A stretch of DNA of 64,000 nucleotides, from the NCBI GenBank assembly GCA_033297075.1, contig MU858188.1, positions 1 through 64,000 of the forward strand, written 5' to 3'. Shown in pieces: positions 8,535 through 20,000 of the stretch; the first letter of the stretch is position 1; each line of letters begins with the position of its first letter. The notes below the pieces were generated by a model. The model ran no database searches. It had not been told where the DNA came from and saw nothing but the letters and a program-made list of their open reading frames with translations. The stretch comes from Rhypophila decipiens (lineage: Eukaryota > Ascomycota > Sordariomycetes > Sordariales > Naviculisporaceae). The position numbers and the translations under genes were made by a program.

Positions 8535-9602
8535 CTAAAACCTCCACCTCTTACCCAAAAACCTATTCAGTCCATGCCTCTCCAAGAACTTATCCAATAG
8601 CTTGGCGACCTTGGCATTATCCATGTCTGCAAAGGGGATATGTGTGCTTCCTTTCAGCCCAGCATCGTCCCCTAGCATCAGCACCTGGGCATTCCCACCG
8701 TATTGATTGATAAGGGCAGCGCATAAACGGGACTGTTGAACATATGTGTCTGTAGGATCCCGGTGGTCGCCCCAAACGAACTGAATAGCAGCAAGCTTAG
8801 CCAGCTTCTTGAATTCCTCGACGGGTACGACAATGGGGCCAAAACCACCACGGGCGTCCTGAGTAATGTTAAGACCGGACGGAAAGACGTAGCCGATACT
8901 CTCGTAGGTCACGATTCCCTTGATATTGGTGGTGTTGCTCCGGATCGCGGTCAGCTGGGCACGCAGTCCTCCAGCCGAGTTGGTAAGATAGACAATGCTC
9001 TTGCCAACTTTGCCCGAGTCAGCGGCCACGGCGGCGGCATGGGCATGTAGGAGGACGTTCTCGTAGTTGTCGAACTCGTCGTAGCGGGCGCTGGTGGCTT
9101 GCTGCCAGGCACCGGGGTCGTTCGTGGGGAACTGGACGTCTGGCCACCAGTTCATAAATGAAGGGCCAAAGTTCCAGGCGACGAAATTGCCCTGATCTCG
9201 GTATTGCGGGATGTAGGTGGTCGGACGACAGCCCCAGTTGGCGCGGCCGACACGGGGTCCATCCCAGAGGAACACGGGATAACCACGACGCAAAAACATG
9301 TCCTTGTATCCTTGGCCACCATCCCAACGGTTCTGCCATACCTGCGTACTGGAGCTGTGCCACATGACGAGGCTGGTCTGGCGCGGTTCCCAAGGGAGGA
9401 AGTACTCCATGTAACCGTGGTCACAGGATAGAGTTTGGTTGGTATTGTTGGGGTTGGTGATGATGGTGCCTCCTATTTGAAAACCACCAGACCTGTCAAG
9501 CATGATGGGTTTGTCCCAGTCTCGGTGAGATGACGAGAGACTTTCAGCATTGACGCCATGTGGCAGCGATAGCAATGGCACTAGCAAGAGTGTAGTAGCC
9601 AT
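8535..9602 (-). CDS. Secreted alpha/beta hydrolase
   Basis: Single-exon protein of 355 residues if translation starts at 9602. That start gives a clean signal peptide (MATTLLLVPLLSLPHGVNA, cleavage after A19). An in-frame ATG at 9674 would add 24 residues and bury the signal, so I prefer the internal one. Seen: the HSSS turn after strand 3, DMFLRRGYPVFLWDGPRVGR (cap entry, typical of a large bacterial-like hydrolase family), the nucleophile elbow YLTNSAGG, and a C-terminal STHIPF with the likely catalytic histidine. The elbow is N-S-A-G-G rather than the common G-x-S-x-G. Several N-glycosylation sites fit secretion. Substrate unknown; it may be an esterase or lactonase. It converges on the DUF1330-like gene. 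Confidence 0.75.
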   Translation of the reverse strand: MATTLLLVPLLSLPHGVNAESLSSSHRDWDKPIMLDRSGGFQIGGTIITNPNNTNQTLSCDHGYMEYFLPWEPRQTSLVMWHSSSTQVWQNRWDGGQGYKDMFLRRGYPVFLWDGPRVGRANWGCRPTTYIPQYRDQGNFVAWNFGPSFMNWWPDVQFPTNDPGAWQQATSARYDEFDNYENVLLHAHAAAVAADSGKVGKSIVYLTNSAGGLRAQLTAIRSNTTNIKGIVTYESIGYVFPSGLNITQDARGGFGPIVVPVEEFKKLAKLAAIQFVWGDHRDPTDTYVQQSRLCAALINQYGGNAQVLMLGDDAGLKGSTHIPFADMDNAKVAKLLDKFLERHGLNRFLGKRWRF

Positions 9603-10915
9603 TTGAATTGCCGTCTGGCGTACTGACACCAGAGAGGCGCCATCACGAGAGCGTTGATATCCGTCCTGAAGCATAGTGACCTTGTCCGTGATTGGGCACT
9701 TGATTACAAGACCAGCCCAGGATATGACGATGTCGAATGATGTGCCTCAGGACCAAAAATGGTGGTTTCTAGGGCTTTGTGAAGGAGGAGTCGCGGGGTC
9801 AGTGGATAATCTCAAGTGCTGTTCGGGGTCTGTGTTCTCTTACTTATAACCCAAGCCGTCCATGACCCGAGGCGGGAAGAGCAAGAGCGGCCTGGGGAGA
9901 TAGAGACGACCATCGAGGGGGGAAAAGATCGTCGAATAACATGCCGTGATTTTGGCTTGGCTGATCTGCAAGGAAATGTAGGCAAGCCTCCCGGGAAGCA
10001 TCATCGCTGCTGGATAATAAATCCAGTTCGTGAATTCCCATTTGGGTCGTTTGTGTGTGAGCTGCACGGTTCTTGATAGTCATCGTCTTCCCCCAGCATC
10101 CATATTATCCCCGTACCGCAATGGGAGATTCATATATGGGAATGCGGGGAGTAGGGTTAGTATAAGTATGGACGGTGCTGACAGCCAAACTGCCGGCTTG
10201 GCCCTGACGGAATTATTCGTCCCTCATCTGTACCAGCCGGCTGGATTGAACCAGACACTCACATCTCCGATTCCCGTGACCGAATATCTGCTCAACCACT
10301 GGTCGTCCGGGCAGGATAGTTCAACACTATGGATAATTTCTCGGTGTACAGAAACCATGCTCGCCAAGCTCCATGAAAAAAAAAGGTCCGCGAGTTAACA
10401 CTACTAAAGACCTACTAAGTGTTGCCCGTGCTTCTAGCCCCCCAGCAACACCTCGCTGGATGTCATGACCACTTTCTAATCCATCTGCCATTGACTGCTG
10501 CCGTTCAGCTTGTCGGGAATCCAACATGGACGGCGAGTCCTGGTGTGCCAGATCCCAGCTTGCGTTGTCCGCTAAGAGCCGTGCCCCAAAGCTGGATATA
10601 TCCATTTATGTGATGTGTGCCGTGTCGGTGTTCTTGTCGCTCGCCTTACCTGCAAGCTTCGATGCGGTAAAAAGATCCGTACCCGAGCGTCTTACGAGAA
10701 ATTACCACTCCCAAGAGAATACTGTCGTTCTCCTGGTGGGTTAATACTAAGTTATGAAAATGGTGAAGAGCGACTGTGTTATATAGGCAAATTCTCAACC
10801 GATCCCACCGTGCCTCGAAAATATTACTTCCCGATTCAGAAGGAAAGCCTCCTCGCCAAGCTACCAGACGGTACCAAACTAAACCTCACCATGATCCATC
10901 GAAAGAAAAACCTCG
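9603..10915. other. Intergenic region with possible small or decayed coding remnants
   Basis: About 1.3 kb between the hydrolase start and the stop of the JEN-like transporter. A plus-strand frame from an ATG at 10168 to 10398 reads plausibly for about 50 residues (GLALTELFVPHLYQPAGLNQ ...) but then runs into an A-tract and stops. A second frame at about 10740-10930 also looks faintly protein-like. I recognise neither and cannot join them convincingly. They could be a decayed gene. Confidence 0.3.
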
Positions 10916-12892
10916 TCACTCATGGTGAGACTGAGTTTGTTTTTCGGCTTCCCTCAGACGCCTCACCTCGGCAGCATCTTCCAGGTCCTCCTCGCTCAAG
11001 CCCATACCCATTCGCTCTCGTCGATGGATAGTCGCGATGGCGTCTTCTCCGGCGACCTCACGCACGTCGGTATCATGAGCCACGTCAAGCTTGCGGTTGA
11101 GGTGTTCGGGCCCAATAAGGGTAAGGATGATGACATAAACATAGACGCAGCCCATGAAAATGCAAATAACCTTGCCGTATTCGTAGCGATGGACCTTCCC
11201 CTTGGGAGGGAGGGGGAACCTCTCACCAATCGAGCTCTCAATGGTGGATGAGGCCGAGGAGACGAGATTACCCAGCTGGTATGAAGTACCGACGACAAAG
11301 GTACGGAACGCCCCGGGGGATAGCTCCATGAGGTGGATGGGGATGACACCCCATGCCCCTTGCACGCAGAACTGCTCGAAGAAAGCAGCAGCAGCGACGG
11401 ACTGGTCAGTCACAAAGGTATAAGGATACATGAGAGCGCCGCCAAGGAGGCACATGACAATGATGCTCAACCTCCGACCAAAAATCTGACTGCAAAACCC
11501 AACCACGGTGCCGCCACATATGGCGCCCAGGTTTGCAACGACCTGGGTGACGGTCACCTGGTTAGGGCTGAAGCTGAACTGGTTTTGCAGCATAGTTGGG
11601 TACAAGTCCTGGGAGCCATGGGACATGAAGTTGAAGCCAGCCATGAGGAGGACAAGATAGGTGAGGAGAAGCCAGTGGCGCCTCAGGGCAACCTTGCCCT
11701 CGCGAAGGAACACAGACGACACCGTCTCTCCTTCCCTCTCGGCATTCTCACGGACTGCAGCTCGCTCTTGGTACGTGGTGGTCTCGGGAAGAAGCAGGCG
11801 GAAGATGATGATGAGCACAGGCGGGCAAGCTCCGAACCAGAAGAGAGGGCGCCACCCGTGAGAAGTCGTGTTGACCAGTGCACGAGCAAAGGCCGTGGCC
11901 AGCAGATAGCCAAAGGCGTAACCTTGCTGGAGCATGCCACTCATCAGTCCCCGGCATTCCTCCGGAAGATCCTCGAGTGCAGTGGCGCTATTGTTGGGGC
12001 GGTCCAAGGAACCTCGGTCAGTATACTGAACACACCAAGGAGACGTGCTGGTAGAAAAAAACAAAAAAAAACCTTACGCTGCATTCCCGTACAGGCCGCC
12101 CATGGCAACCCCGAAGAGTGCCCGGCAAGCCAAAAACTGACCATACGTATTGCTAAAACCAGTTCCCTGAAGGGTGTCAGAAAGGATCACGAATGCACTC
12201 GCCAGACAAAGGACTCCGACATCAGGATGAGCTGGACGGGTATCCAAGGGGAAGACCCTGCCAAGCTACTCAGTTGCTTTGTATAGCGCCTTGGCGGCAG
12301 GCCGCCAAAAAGCTTATTAGGTCGTCCCCGACTTGCCCGCAGACAAAGTGCTGCCATGACGTCAATGTTGCGGGGAATTCTGACTGACCAGTTCGAGAAC
12401 GATGAACAGAATATTGTTCACGATAAATGGCCATTTCCTTCCATATCGATCTGATGCGATTCCGAACAGGACAGAGCCAATGGAGCGAAACATCAGCACC
12501 AATGTGATACCCCAAGTGATGTCGGTATTCGTCTTGTCAAAAGTCTCAGCCAGCTCCGCGACGGTGAGAGAGACGGTGAAGAAGTCAAAGGCATCCCAGG
12601 TCTTGACCCGTGCTTGCATTGTCAGCAGTCACCAACATCCACAACGAAGCCCTGTGTTGTTTCATGTACTGACCCAGGCAAGGAAAGCCACCATAAAGAA
12701 TGCCCACTGAGTGCGGTTGATGCTTCGGAGCAAGCGGATCGGATTGGGCGGCTTGGTCATCGGAGGTCGCAATGTCGTAAACCGTGTAGCAATATACTCA
12801 CCAGCCGACATCCCATGGTGCGGCGGATGATCTTGATCCTCCCGGCGGTCGCCGGATTGTCCCTGGGTCATGTCGGGCGCCATTTGGGTCAT
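10916..12892 (-). CDS. JEN-type monocarboxylate/carboxylic acid transporter (MFS)
   Basis: Predicted 530-residue plasma-membrane proton symporter for lactate, pyruvate, acetate or related acids. Four exons join in phase: 12892-12674, 12601-12389, 12166-12078 and 11987-10916. Characteristic JEN pieces are seen: AFLAWTWDAFDFFTVSLT in helix 1, SDRYGRKWPFI (motif A), YGQFLACRALFGVAMGG, then ATALEDLPEECRGLMSG and QQGYAFGYLLA. The C-terminal tail is long and charged. Intron 2 is 222 nt, longer than its neighbours. The 89-nt exon 3 is easily missed by gene finders; its borders (CTTCAG acceptor, GTAAGG donor) and reading frame fit. Start chosen at MTQMAPDMTQ; ATGs at 12883 and 12871 would also work. 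Possible role in keto-acid or carboxylate uptake for the neighbouring cluster is inference only. Confidence 0.85.
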
Positions 12893-14256
12893 CGGCGTTT
12901 CGACTGCAAATGGTTGAGAAACACTCGGGAAAGGGAAAGTTGGAGTGCCCGGAAACCCTCGGGTTGCTGAGGTTGTTTTGAAGGACAGTGTCACGGTGGA
13001 AAACAAGATTGGGACCAGAACCCAAGGACTCCAGGACACGAGTAGCGAACAAGCGGGCTCCGGAGCGAGGAGGCACAGGGACGGGAATAAGTACCAACCC
13101 GATAGTCCCGTGGGATGATGAGATCACGTATCTCTTGGAGGCTTCCACCGGTGACTGCCAATGAAAGAGACTGTTCTACACCCGAGAGGTGCTTCGGAAA
13201 TATGACGGAGGGACATTAACAGCTGTGACACCGCATGCTGTTAAGCTCAACGTCGTCGAATCAGCGGGAATGCGGGGTTGGTGTGTATTGGGAAAGGCGA
13301 GTTGGGAATTGCCAGGTGTTAATCATCCTAGCCTCTCCGCCTGACGTCGAAGTGCCTTCTTTCATCTCTCCGACCCAGCTGATATCACAAACAGCCCGTC
13401 GCTCGGATCAGGGCTGGAATCTTGCTGATAATGGTTGGGTTCGAGCAGGAAACCGAGGCTGCCTGAGAATGACCAAATTCGTAGCGGCCTGTGAGCAACC
13501 CCAAAACAAACGGGAATAAAGCGACCACTCCGCCCCTCAGGTCTCCGATTCCCTGCCGTGTAACCCCGGAATCGGGACCCAAGTACAGCACCTCGTTCCT
13601 GCTATGAGCATTGTTGGCGAATGAATACTGTGATTGGTGCCCAGCTCTCATGCCACGCTTCCATACCCGGAAGCCCATGTGTTCCACTTGCTATCTGTCC
13701 CCGACCGGAGACGCTGGACGGGACCGCCTACAGTAGCAACACTGGAACCTATGACAAACAGCGAATCTCCATACGTCTCTGTCAACACACCGATAGGTTG
13801 GACGTATTGAGAAATGGGGCGTGGAACTTCAGGCCTACATTGTTGAAAGATATAGTATATGCCTGTTAAAAACTCAGCGCACGCTTTGGATCTAAATCTA
13901 CGCAATTTGGTCCTCCCAAGGTGGTTGAGAGAATAGCTGTATAGCTATATGGTGTGATTAATTTAAGTGTATATGTTACTCATTTCACACCCCATTCTCG
14001 ACCCAGAACTCCTGTAAGATCCACCTCGAACACCATCTTGCTTGTCCCATAACAGAAAAGGATGCCAACTAATAATACATACTCGCAACTAGCCTTGCCC
14101 GGGAATCATTCTTACAGACCAAACAGTACCAAACTCGCTAAACACCGACCCATTTGGAACCGAAAAAGGAGGAAATCGTCACATTCGCCAGCTCCTAGCT
14201 TGGCGCCCTGGGTGAAAGGTTAGCCATGATACTTCCCAATGGATAGGGCTGAAAGC
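12893..14256. other. Intergenic region, nothing recognised
   Basis: About 1.36 kb holding the JEN transporter promoter and the 3' end of the transcription factor gene. Open frames on both strands are short and of non-coding composition. No repeat or RNA gene seen. Confidence 0.5.
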
Positions 14257-17020
14257 TTACACTCCACCCCCCATAAATGCAGCCAAGTCGTCAAGTTCGA
14301 GCAGCTGCCGTTCGAACGCGATACAGAGCTCCATCGCCGTCATATCAACATCCGGACCAGATTGTGCGGCCGCAGGCACACCAGCAAGTGAGGTCGAAGA
14401 TCCAGCAGGGGAGTCCGCTTTCAGTACCGGGCCCGGGGCCGGGGGAGGACTACCAGTTGCCGGAGTCAATGCTCCCGCAGAGCCTCCGTTGATGGTGGTA
14501 ACTCCTGGTCGCCTTGGAGCTGGGGGCTCACTTTCCCGCCCCTCGACACGTGAGTGGATGGGAACCTGAGTTACAGCCTGATCATAGTCCATGGCATCCG
14601 GATTCGTATCTGGCTGGCTGGCGATATCGTCCTTGATCGAAGGGGAGCCATTCTGACGGCCCTTGCTGTCCTCGCTGGGTTCTAGATCGCGAGACGCCAC
14701 ATTGACATCCCGAAGGACTTTTGACATGACAGAGAGGTGTCGCTGCCATGGAACTATAAGCGGCCACGATTCTACCCCATCCGAACACATGCGCAAGCTG
14801 TCACGCACTATGTTTGCGGCCGATTCCGTGACAGTGGTAGGCGCCAATCCCTTGAGTCTAAGGTATGCAACGGTGGAACCTGCAGTAAATGCCGAAAACA
14901 GCATAAAGATCGGGAAGCAAAGAATGCTGTCCTTGTCGGCACCATGCTCAAGAGCGAGAAGGGAGTGGATGATGCTGTGGGACGCTGCAAAAATGCGATC
15001 AACGGCTTGAATGTGAGAATGGGAAGTGACGCGCCAGGAGTCGAGGCTAAACTTCTCATCCGTCACAAGCTGGAGGATGCGGCGTCGATTGAGGAAGATG
15101 GAACCGCAGTTCAGGAGCGAGTGGATCATGGCATAGGTGTAGCCGCTTCCCATGGTGATGTGAAGATTTATCTGATTCGGTTTGTCGGCAAAGTGCATCG
15201 GTAAAGATTGCCTGATGCCCTCGATATCCTGCTCCAGGCTGAGGCACTGGTCCTCAGAGAAAGTATCGAGGGTGGTGGTAGTCAACATCTCCACAACGTT
15301 GCGCCAAGCCTTGGTTGCGAGCACAATGTGGCCAAATTCGCCAACTTCAGCCAGAAGGCTCCCCTCGGGGGCAACGGAGGGTACGGTACCATTCAAGGTC
15401 CGCACAAAAACTGGGCTACCGAAGGAGAAATTCACATCGATGCAAGGGAGCGACACGTCGTTTACATCGTGGGAGGACAAAGCCGGGTGGCGGCCCGGGC
15501 TGCTAGTTAGGAAACAATCCAGTATATAGATCAGCCACAGGGTGCGCCGGAATGACTCGTCTTGAAGGAACTGGTCGGGATCGGACTGATGCGGATGGGT
15601 GTGGACGATGCGATACATTTGGGCCATCCGGGCGGCTTGGCCAAGGTAAACGTAGGCTCTGACGGCATTCCGAGACCCCCATTCGTGGATGACAAGGAGG
15701 CAGAGAGCTTGAATATCGGCAAGACTGGGCTGATCCAGGGAAAGCATGATAAGGTCGATGGTCTTTTTGGCAAAGTGCTCAGCAGCGCTAGGACCACCCC
15801 CATGGCCGCCATAGCGCCTGATCATCGAAGGAGAATGTCTTGACGGGAAGGTCAGCAATAATAGAATCGAGGGATGGAGCGGGGGGGGCTGAATTTGAAT
15901 ACGTACCGGGCCGCTGTAGTGAGGAGGGCATTGACCATCGTAGCGTCCAAGGACGCGTTCTTCAATTGCTGAACGAAAGAAGGCTTGTGAAAGGCGACGC
16001 ATGCTGGCAAAGTCTTGGAGACTACTTTCTCGCATTCTAGTAACAGCTCCGGTGTGAGTCTAGATTTGGCACCAGGCGCCATTGCTTGTTAGTGACCGAA
16101 AGGAACGGCATCAAGAATCCCGAAGCGGATATAAAAAGTGGAGACAAATGCTGAATAAGCGGAAGGGATTCTTGAACAAGACCGAAGTCAAGGTGAACAC
16201 AGGGTGCGGAGTGTATGAGAGGTGCGACAGCTCGGCAAGCCGAAAACACTCGTTTTGCCAAGTGGTGGTATAAAAAGAAACGCAGGGGCCAGACGGTAGC
16301 GAAAAGTGCGTTGTGGCACGGAGCTGACTTGCGAGCCCTCCGTTTGCAGGAAGGAGGGGGGGAAGATCGGGGCATTGGGACGGGAAGGCATGCACGGAAT
16401 AGTGGAGTCATGGGTAAAACGGGTTGGAGAATGAAGGCCGTGTCGGAGGAAAAATTGGGGCTTGCCAAGGCCCCCGGGCGGCAGCACCAGAAACGCAAAC
16501 TCGGAGGAGGGTCAAGGCAACCGCGCCAAACGGGAAATGATGTGTGTCTGACACGAAGCAGGAAATTACCCACACAACAGGAAAGAAAAAGATGAGATGC
16601 AGTGAAGTGATACCAGATGATGGAGCGTGCTCAAAACGAAGGAGAAAATAACAAACAATACAGTGAATAGGCAAGCAGGCAGTCGCAAATGGAAAATGGG
16701 AATGATGATACGCACTTTTCGCTAGTTGATGAGACGTGACGCGACACACCTGAGGCGGGGCCCTGGCGGTCGCCTGATGCGGAAGATACCGTCCGCTCAC
16801 TTGGTAAAGATTCGCGCGCTCGTTGTTGAACTCGAGCTGGTGATACTCCATGGCCGCCATGGCTCATCGACTCGGATGGGAGATAGCACTCGTGCATGCC
16901 CTTCGCGCAGTTCTTGCACGGCGCTCTGCCGTTTTCGTACACGCATTTGGTCTTGCCCTTGCGGCAGCGGACACAGGCACCGCCGGCGCGAAGGGCAGTC
17001 GACCTCACAACTGACGCCAT
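14257..17020 (-). CDS. Zn2Cys6 fungal transcription factor
   Basis: Predicted 669-residue DNA-binding regulator. Exon 1 (17020-16750) encodes MASVVRS and a Zn2Cys6 cluster with spacing C-x2-C-x6-C-x8-C-x2-C-x6-C (starting ACVRCRKGKTKC). Exon 2 (16084-15907) and exon 3 (15817-14257) carry the fungal transcription factor middle homology region, including the helix SFRRTLWLIYILDCFLTS. A Pro/Ser/Ala-rich, disordered tail follows, and the last residues (LLELDDLAAFMGG) are an acidic/hydrophobic patch that could activate. The last intron (89 nt) is solid. Intron 1 would be 665 nt, long for this genome, and its acceptor (AACAAG) is a poor one, so an extra exon may exist there. It is not physically linked to the metabolic genes by less than 1.3 kb but could regulate them or an unrelated pathway. 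Confidence 0.8.
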
Positions 17021-20000
17021 TTGCTGATTGAGGTTGAAGATCTCCAGGGTGAAGATGGATGAGTTGTGATTGCCGTGGGTGTGTTCCGGTGAGAAAAATT
17101 GGATGGGTGAAAGAAAAGTCAGACCTGCCCGGAGCAACCCGAAGCGCCGGCGCCAGATATGAACCAGGTCCGGAACGGTCCAAAAATTGGGATGGTTGGA
17201 AGATGCAAGCAAAGCGACGAGGAAAACAACTGAAGAGACGAGCGGATAAAGTAGCTCGGTGTCGGGGAGGAAATTTTCGGCGGCGAAAAGGGATGTAAGG
17301 AAGGGAAGGAGAAAGGAGGACAGGAAGGACGGGGGAGGCGATGGGGTAAAAAGGACTCGGGTGCGGTGCCTGTCTGGGAAACTTTGGAGCGGGCTGTCGA
17401 ACACGGGCTTGTTGCTCACTGCCTTTCCACTCTGAGGTCTCCACTTTAGTCCACGTCTTCCTTGGGCCCCCGGCACCATCAGCCGATCCGCCCGCGCGAT
17501 TGTGGCCTTTTTGCACTTGAGCTGCCGCCGCCTCCCTTTCCCTCGCTTCCTGAGGTTCCCAAGTGCACTGCCTGAAACCCTACACTACTGTCTAATTCTT
17601 GACTCCGACTCCGTACCTCCAGTCCCGCATTCCATACGGTCGATTCTGTACACACACACGCACACATATATACTACGGCCCTTGAATGACCCGAACGCCT
17701 CCATGCTCGTCAAAAAATGAATGTATCAAGATGGCGTATCTGGTCTCTTTCAACCCCAATTTTCCGACCCAGTCGCCTTGTGCATCTAGGAATCACAGGC
17801 GTAGGTACAATACCCGGGCAAAAAAGACGCCGGCCAGTCGTTTGTCCAGCAATGGTCGAATGAGCACAGAGGTCTCCCGCCACCCGGGCAGATGGTTTCT
17901 GATTTACCAAGCCCGTGTGCACCATCAGCACAGCCCGAGGTTGCCGCCTCCGGAACAGCGACGAGAGGGCTGCATTTTTAACCCCGAACCTGTTTTCCCA
18001 ACCATTCTTCGAATGAAATCGGACCCAATTACACTGGGTGTGATATCTGGGCAACTATATATTTATAGAGGTCTCACGATCTGTCGAGCGGTATGCGTGC
18101 CGTGCAAAGAATTTGCGGAATACCCCGTACATCGTGCCAAAACATCCGGGGAAGGAACACGCATGTACCCGCCGCCCAGCCGACTTTTCTCATTTCTTCC
18201 AAAACATAGACACAATTTGACTATTTACCGTGGAATGCTGTAACTCTGACAGGTTGTGTGCTAAAAGCTAGGTAGGCAAAGCGTGCATGAATTTTACGGT
18301 AGGAGAAAGGGGGTCGCATTGTGAACTCACAAACTGACGGCAAGTGCAAGTTCGATTGATCCGAGAATGATTACTCCGTCTGGATGATCTGGTTCATTTG
18401 AGGGTCAACTCGGCTACCCGCCCGTCCGCCATCCAGCGACACCCGTGCCCGCGCCCGCACCCCGCCGCCAACCAGAGCAACACCCCAAGGGGGCCAAGAG
18501 CATCAATTCTCCCGTCCTTTCTCCCCTCCAGTCCCAGCAGCTCTGTCTTCACCCTCCCATTTCACTTTCGAGGGACTTTGCTCCTACAAGAGGCCCATCA
18601 AATATTTGCCCTGCTTCTTTTGTGGTGGTCTTGGTTGTTCTTCAGGTATTGAACCGGTGGCAGCTGTGAATTGCGATCCGAGTTGAAGAGGCACAAGCCT
18701 CCTTGGGCAACCTCAGAATGGCGCTGGCTGTGCTGTCCCATCGGTGATCGGTCCTTTCACCGGTCGGCCCTGCATATAGGTAATGTACATTCAACCCACG
18801 CACACACCCGCTTGGTATTTCAAGCGCGGCTTCAGGGGCGAAGCGACCATCAAAAACCAGCCTCCGCGCATACAGGGACGAATGACGGTAGCAGCGGCAA
18901 AAACACGCCCGAAACTGCGACTTGTTGGCGCTCGACATGCCCCTGCATCCTCACTGGTGGCCCGGCCTTTCGCTGTTTTCTCCAGGCCTGGGAGGCCGGA
19001 GGAGAGTCCATGCCCTCCTTCTTCAGCTTTCTTGGCTTGAAAATCGTCCGTCGAGTACCGACGAAACCCCCGGCCTCGTCCTTGATCCCCCTTTTTCAAC
19101 CCACCCATTTTTAGCTTCCGGTGGCCTGGCTTGGATACGCAGCGTGACTTGAACGGAGCGAGTCTAAGAGGTAAGTGCGTGCACACACGTGGTAGATGAT
19201 GGGGGCGACTTAACGCCCGGCTTGTTTGTCTTTTCTCAAGCATATCTACGTCCTTCGTAATATATCACTCTCCTGGACTGGAGTATCTTGCGATCCAGAC
19301 ACCACCGCCAGGTACGGTATGTACAAATTGGTGTCATGCCTGCCCAGGCGACATGCCTTGGATCCAGCCGGAAGACGCGCTGCGGCACGCCCGTGCCGTC
19401 CATTACGAAAGAAGGAGGACAAGGCAAAGGATTCAAGAGCCCCTCCATCGAGGTTTCAACCATGATCGGGCATTAGACCGTGTTTGAGATGCGCCTAGCA
19501 GGCTGCGACGCCACACGACAAGCGGAAACCACCTGTCTCGAGGGGCATCTCAAATTCTGAAGACTCAGCTCGATCGAATCGTGCGGTTCTGGGAAATTTT
19601 CGTGGATTTAGGCATCGTCTCTTCTCGAGAGCGTGACCCTTTTGTACATTCCTCTTTGTTCGTGCGCCGACAACTGTAATACATACAGTATCCTTCGGTA
19701 GCCCAAGTTCATGGCGGGGCTTGTCAATTTACCCAGGTGGTGGATGGATGATAGGTCAGAGTTGAACGGAACAAAAGAACTTATGGAGAACAGCAAGCCC
19801 GACAATGCCGAGTCCAGAAAAGTTGGGATACGGGGCACTCCGTACGGAGTAAAAGTCCCCAGCCCCCAGACTATACCCCTTTTCTGTTCGGAGGTACTCC
19901 GTATCTCGTCCAACACCAATCGGCTTTCCGGGCCCCAATTTCGAATCTGGCCCACTTTTCTTTCCCGCACCCGTAGATAGTTACGGGGGGGAGGGGGTCT

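Noticed and set aside
11333..12286. 317-codon plus-strand open frame
   Set aside because: Antisense shadow of the JEN-like transporter exons; composition is hydrophilic and random, while the minus strand gives a coherent membrane transporter.
18671..19114. 147-codon plus-strand frame in the 5.3-kb gap
   Set aside because: Cys/His/Pro/Arg-rich random composition and no neighbouring splice continuity.
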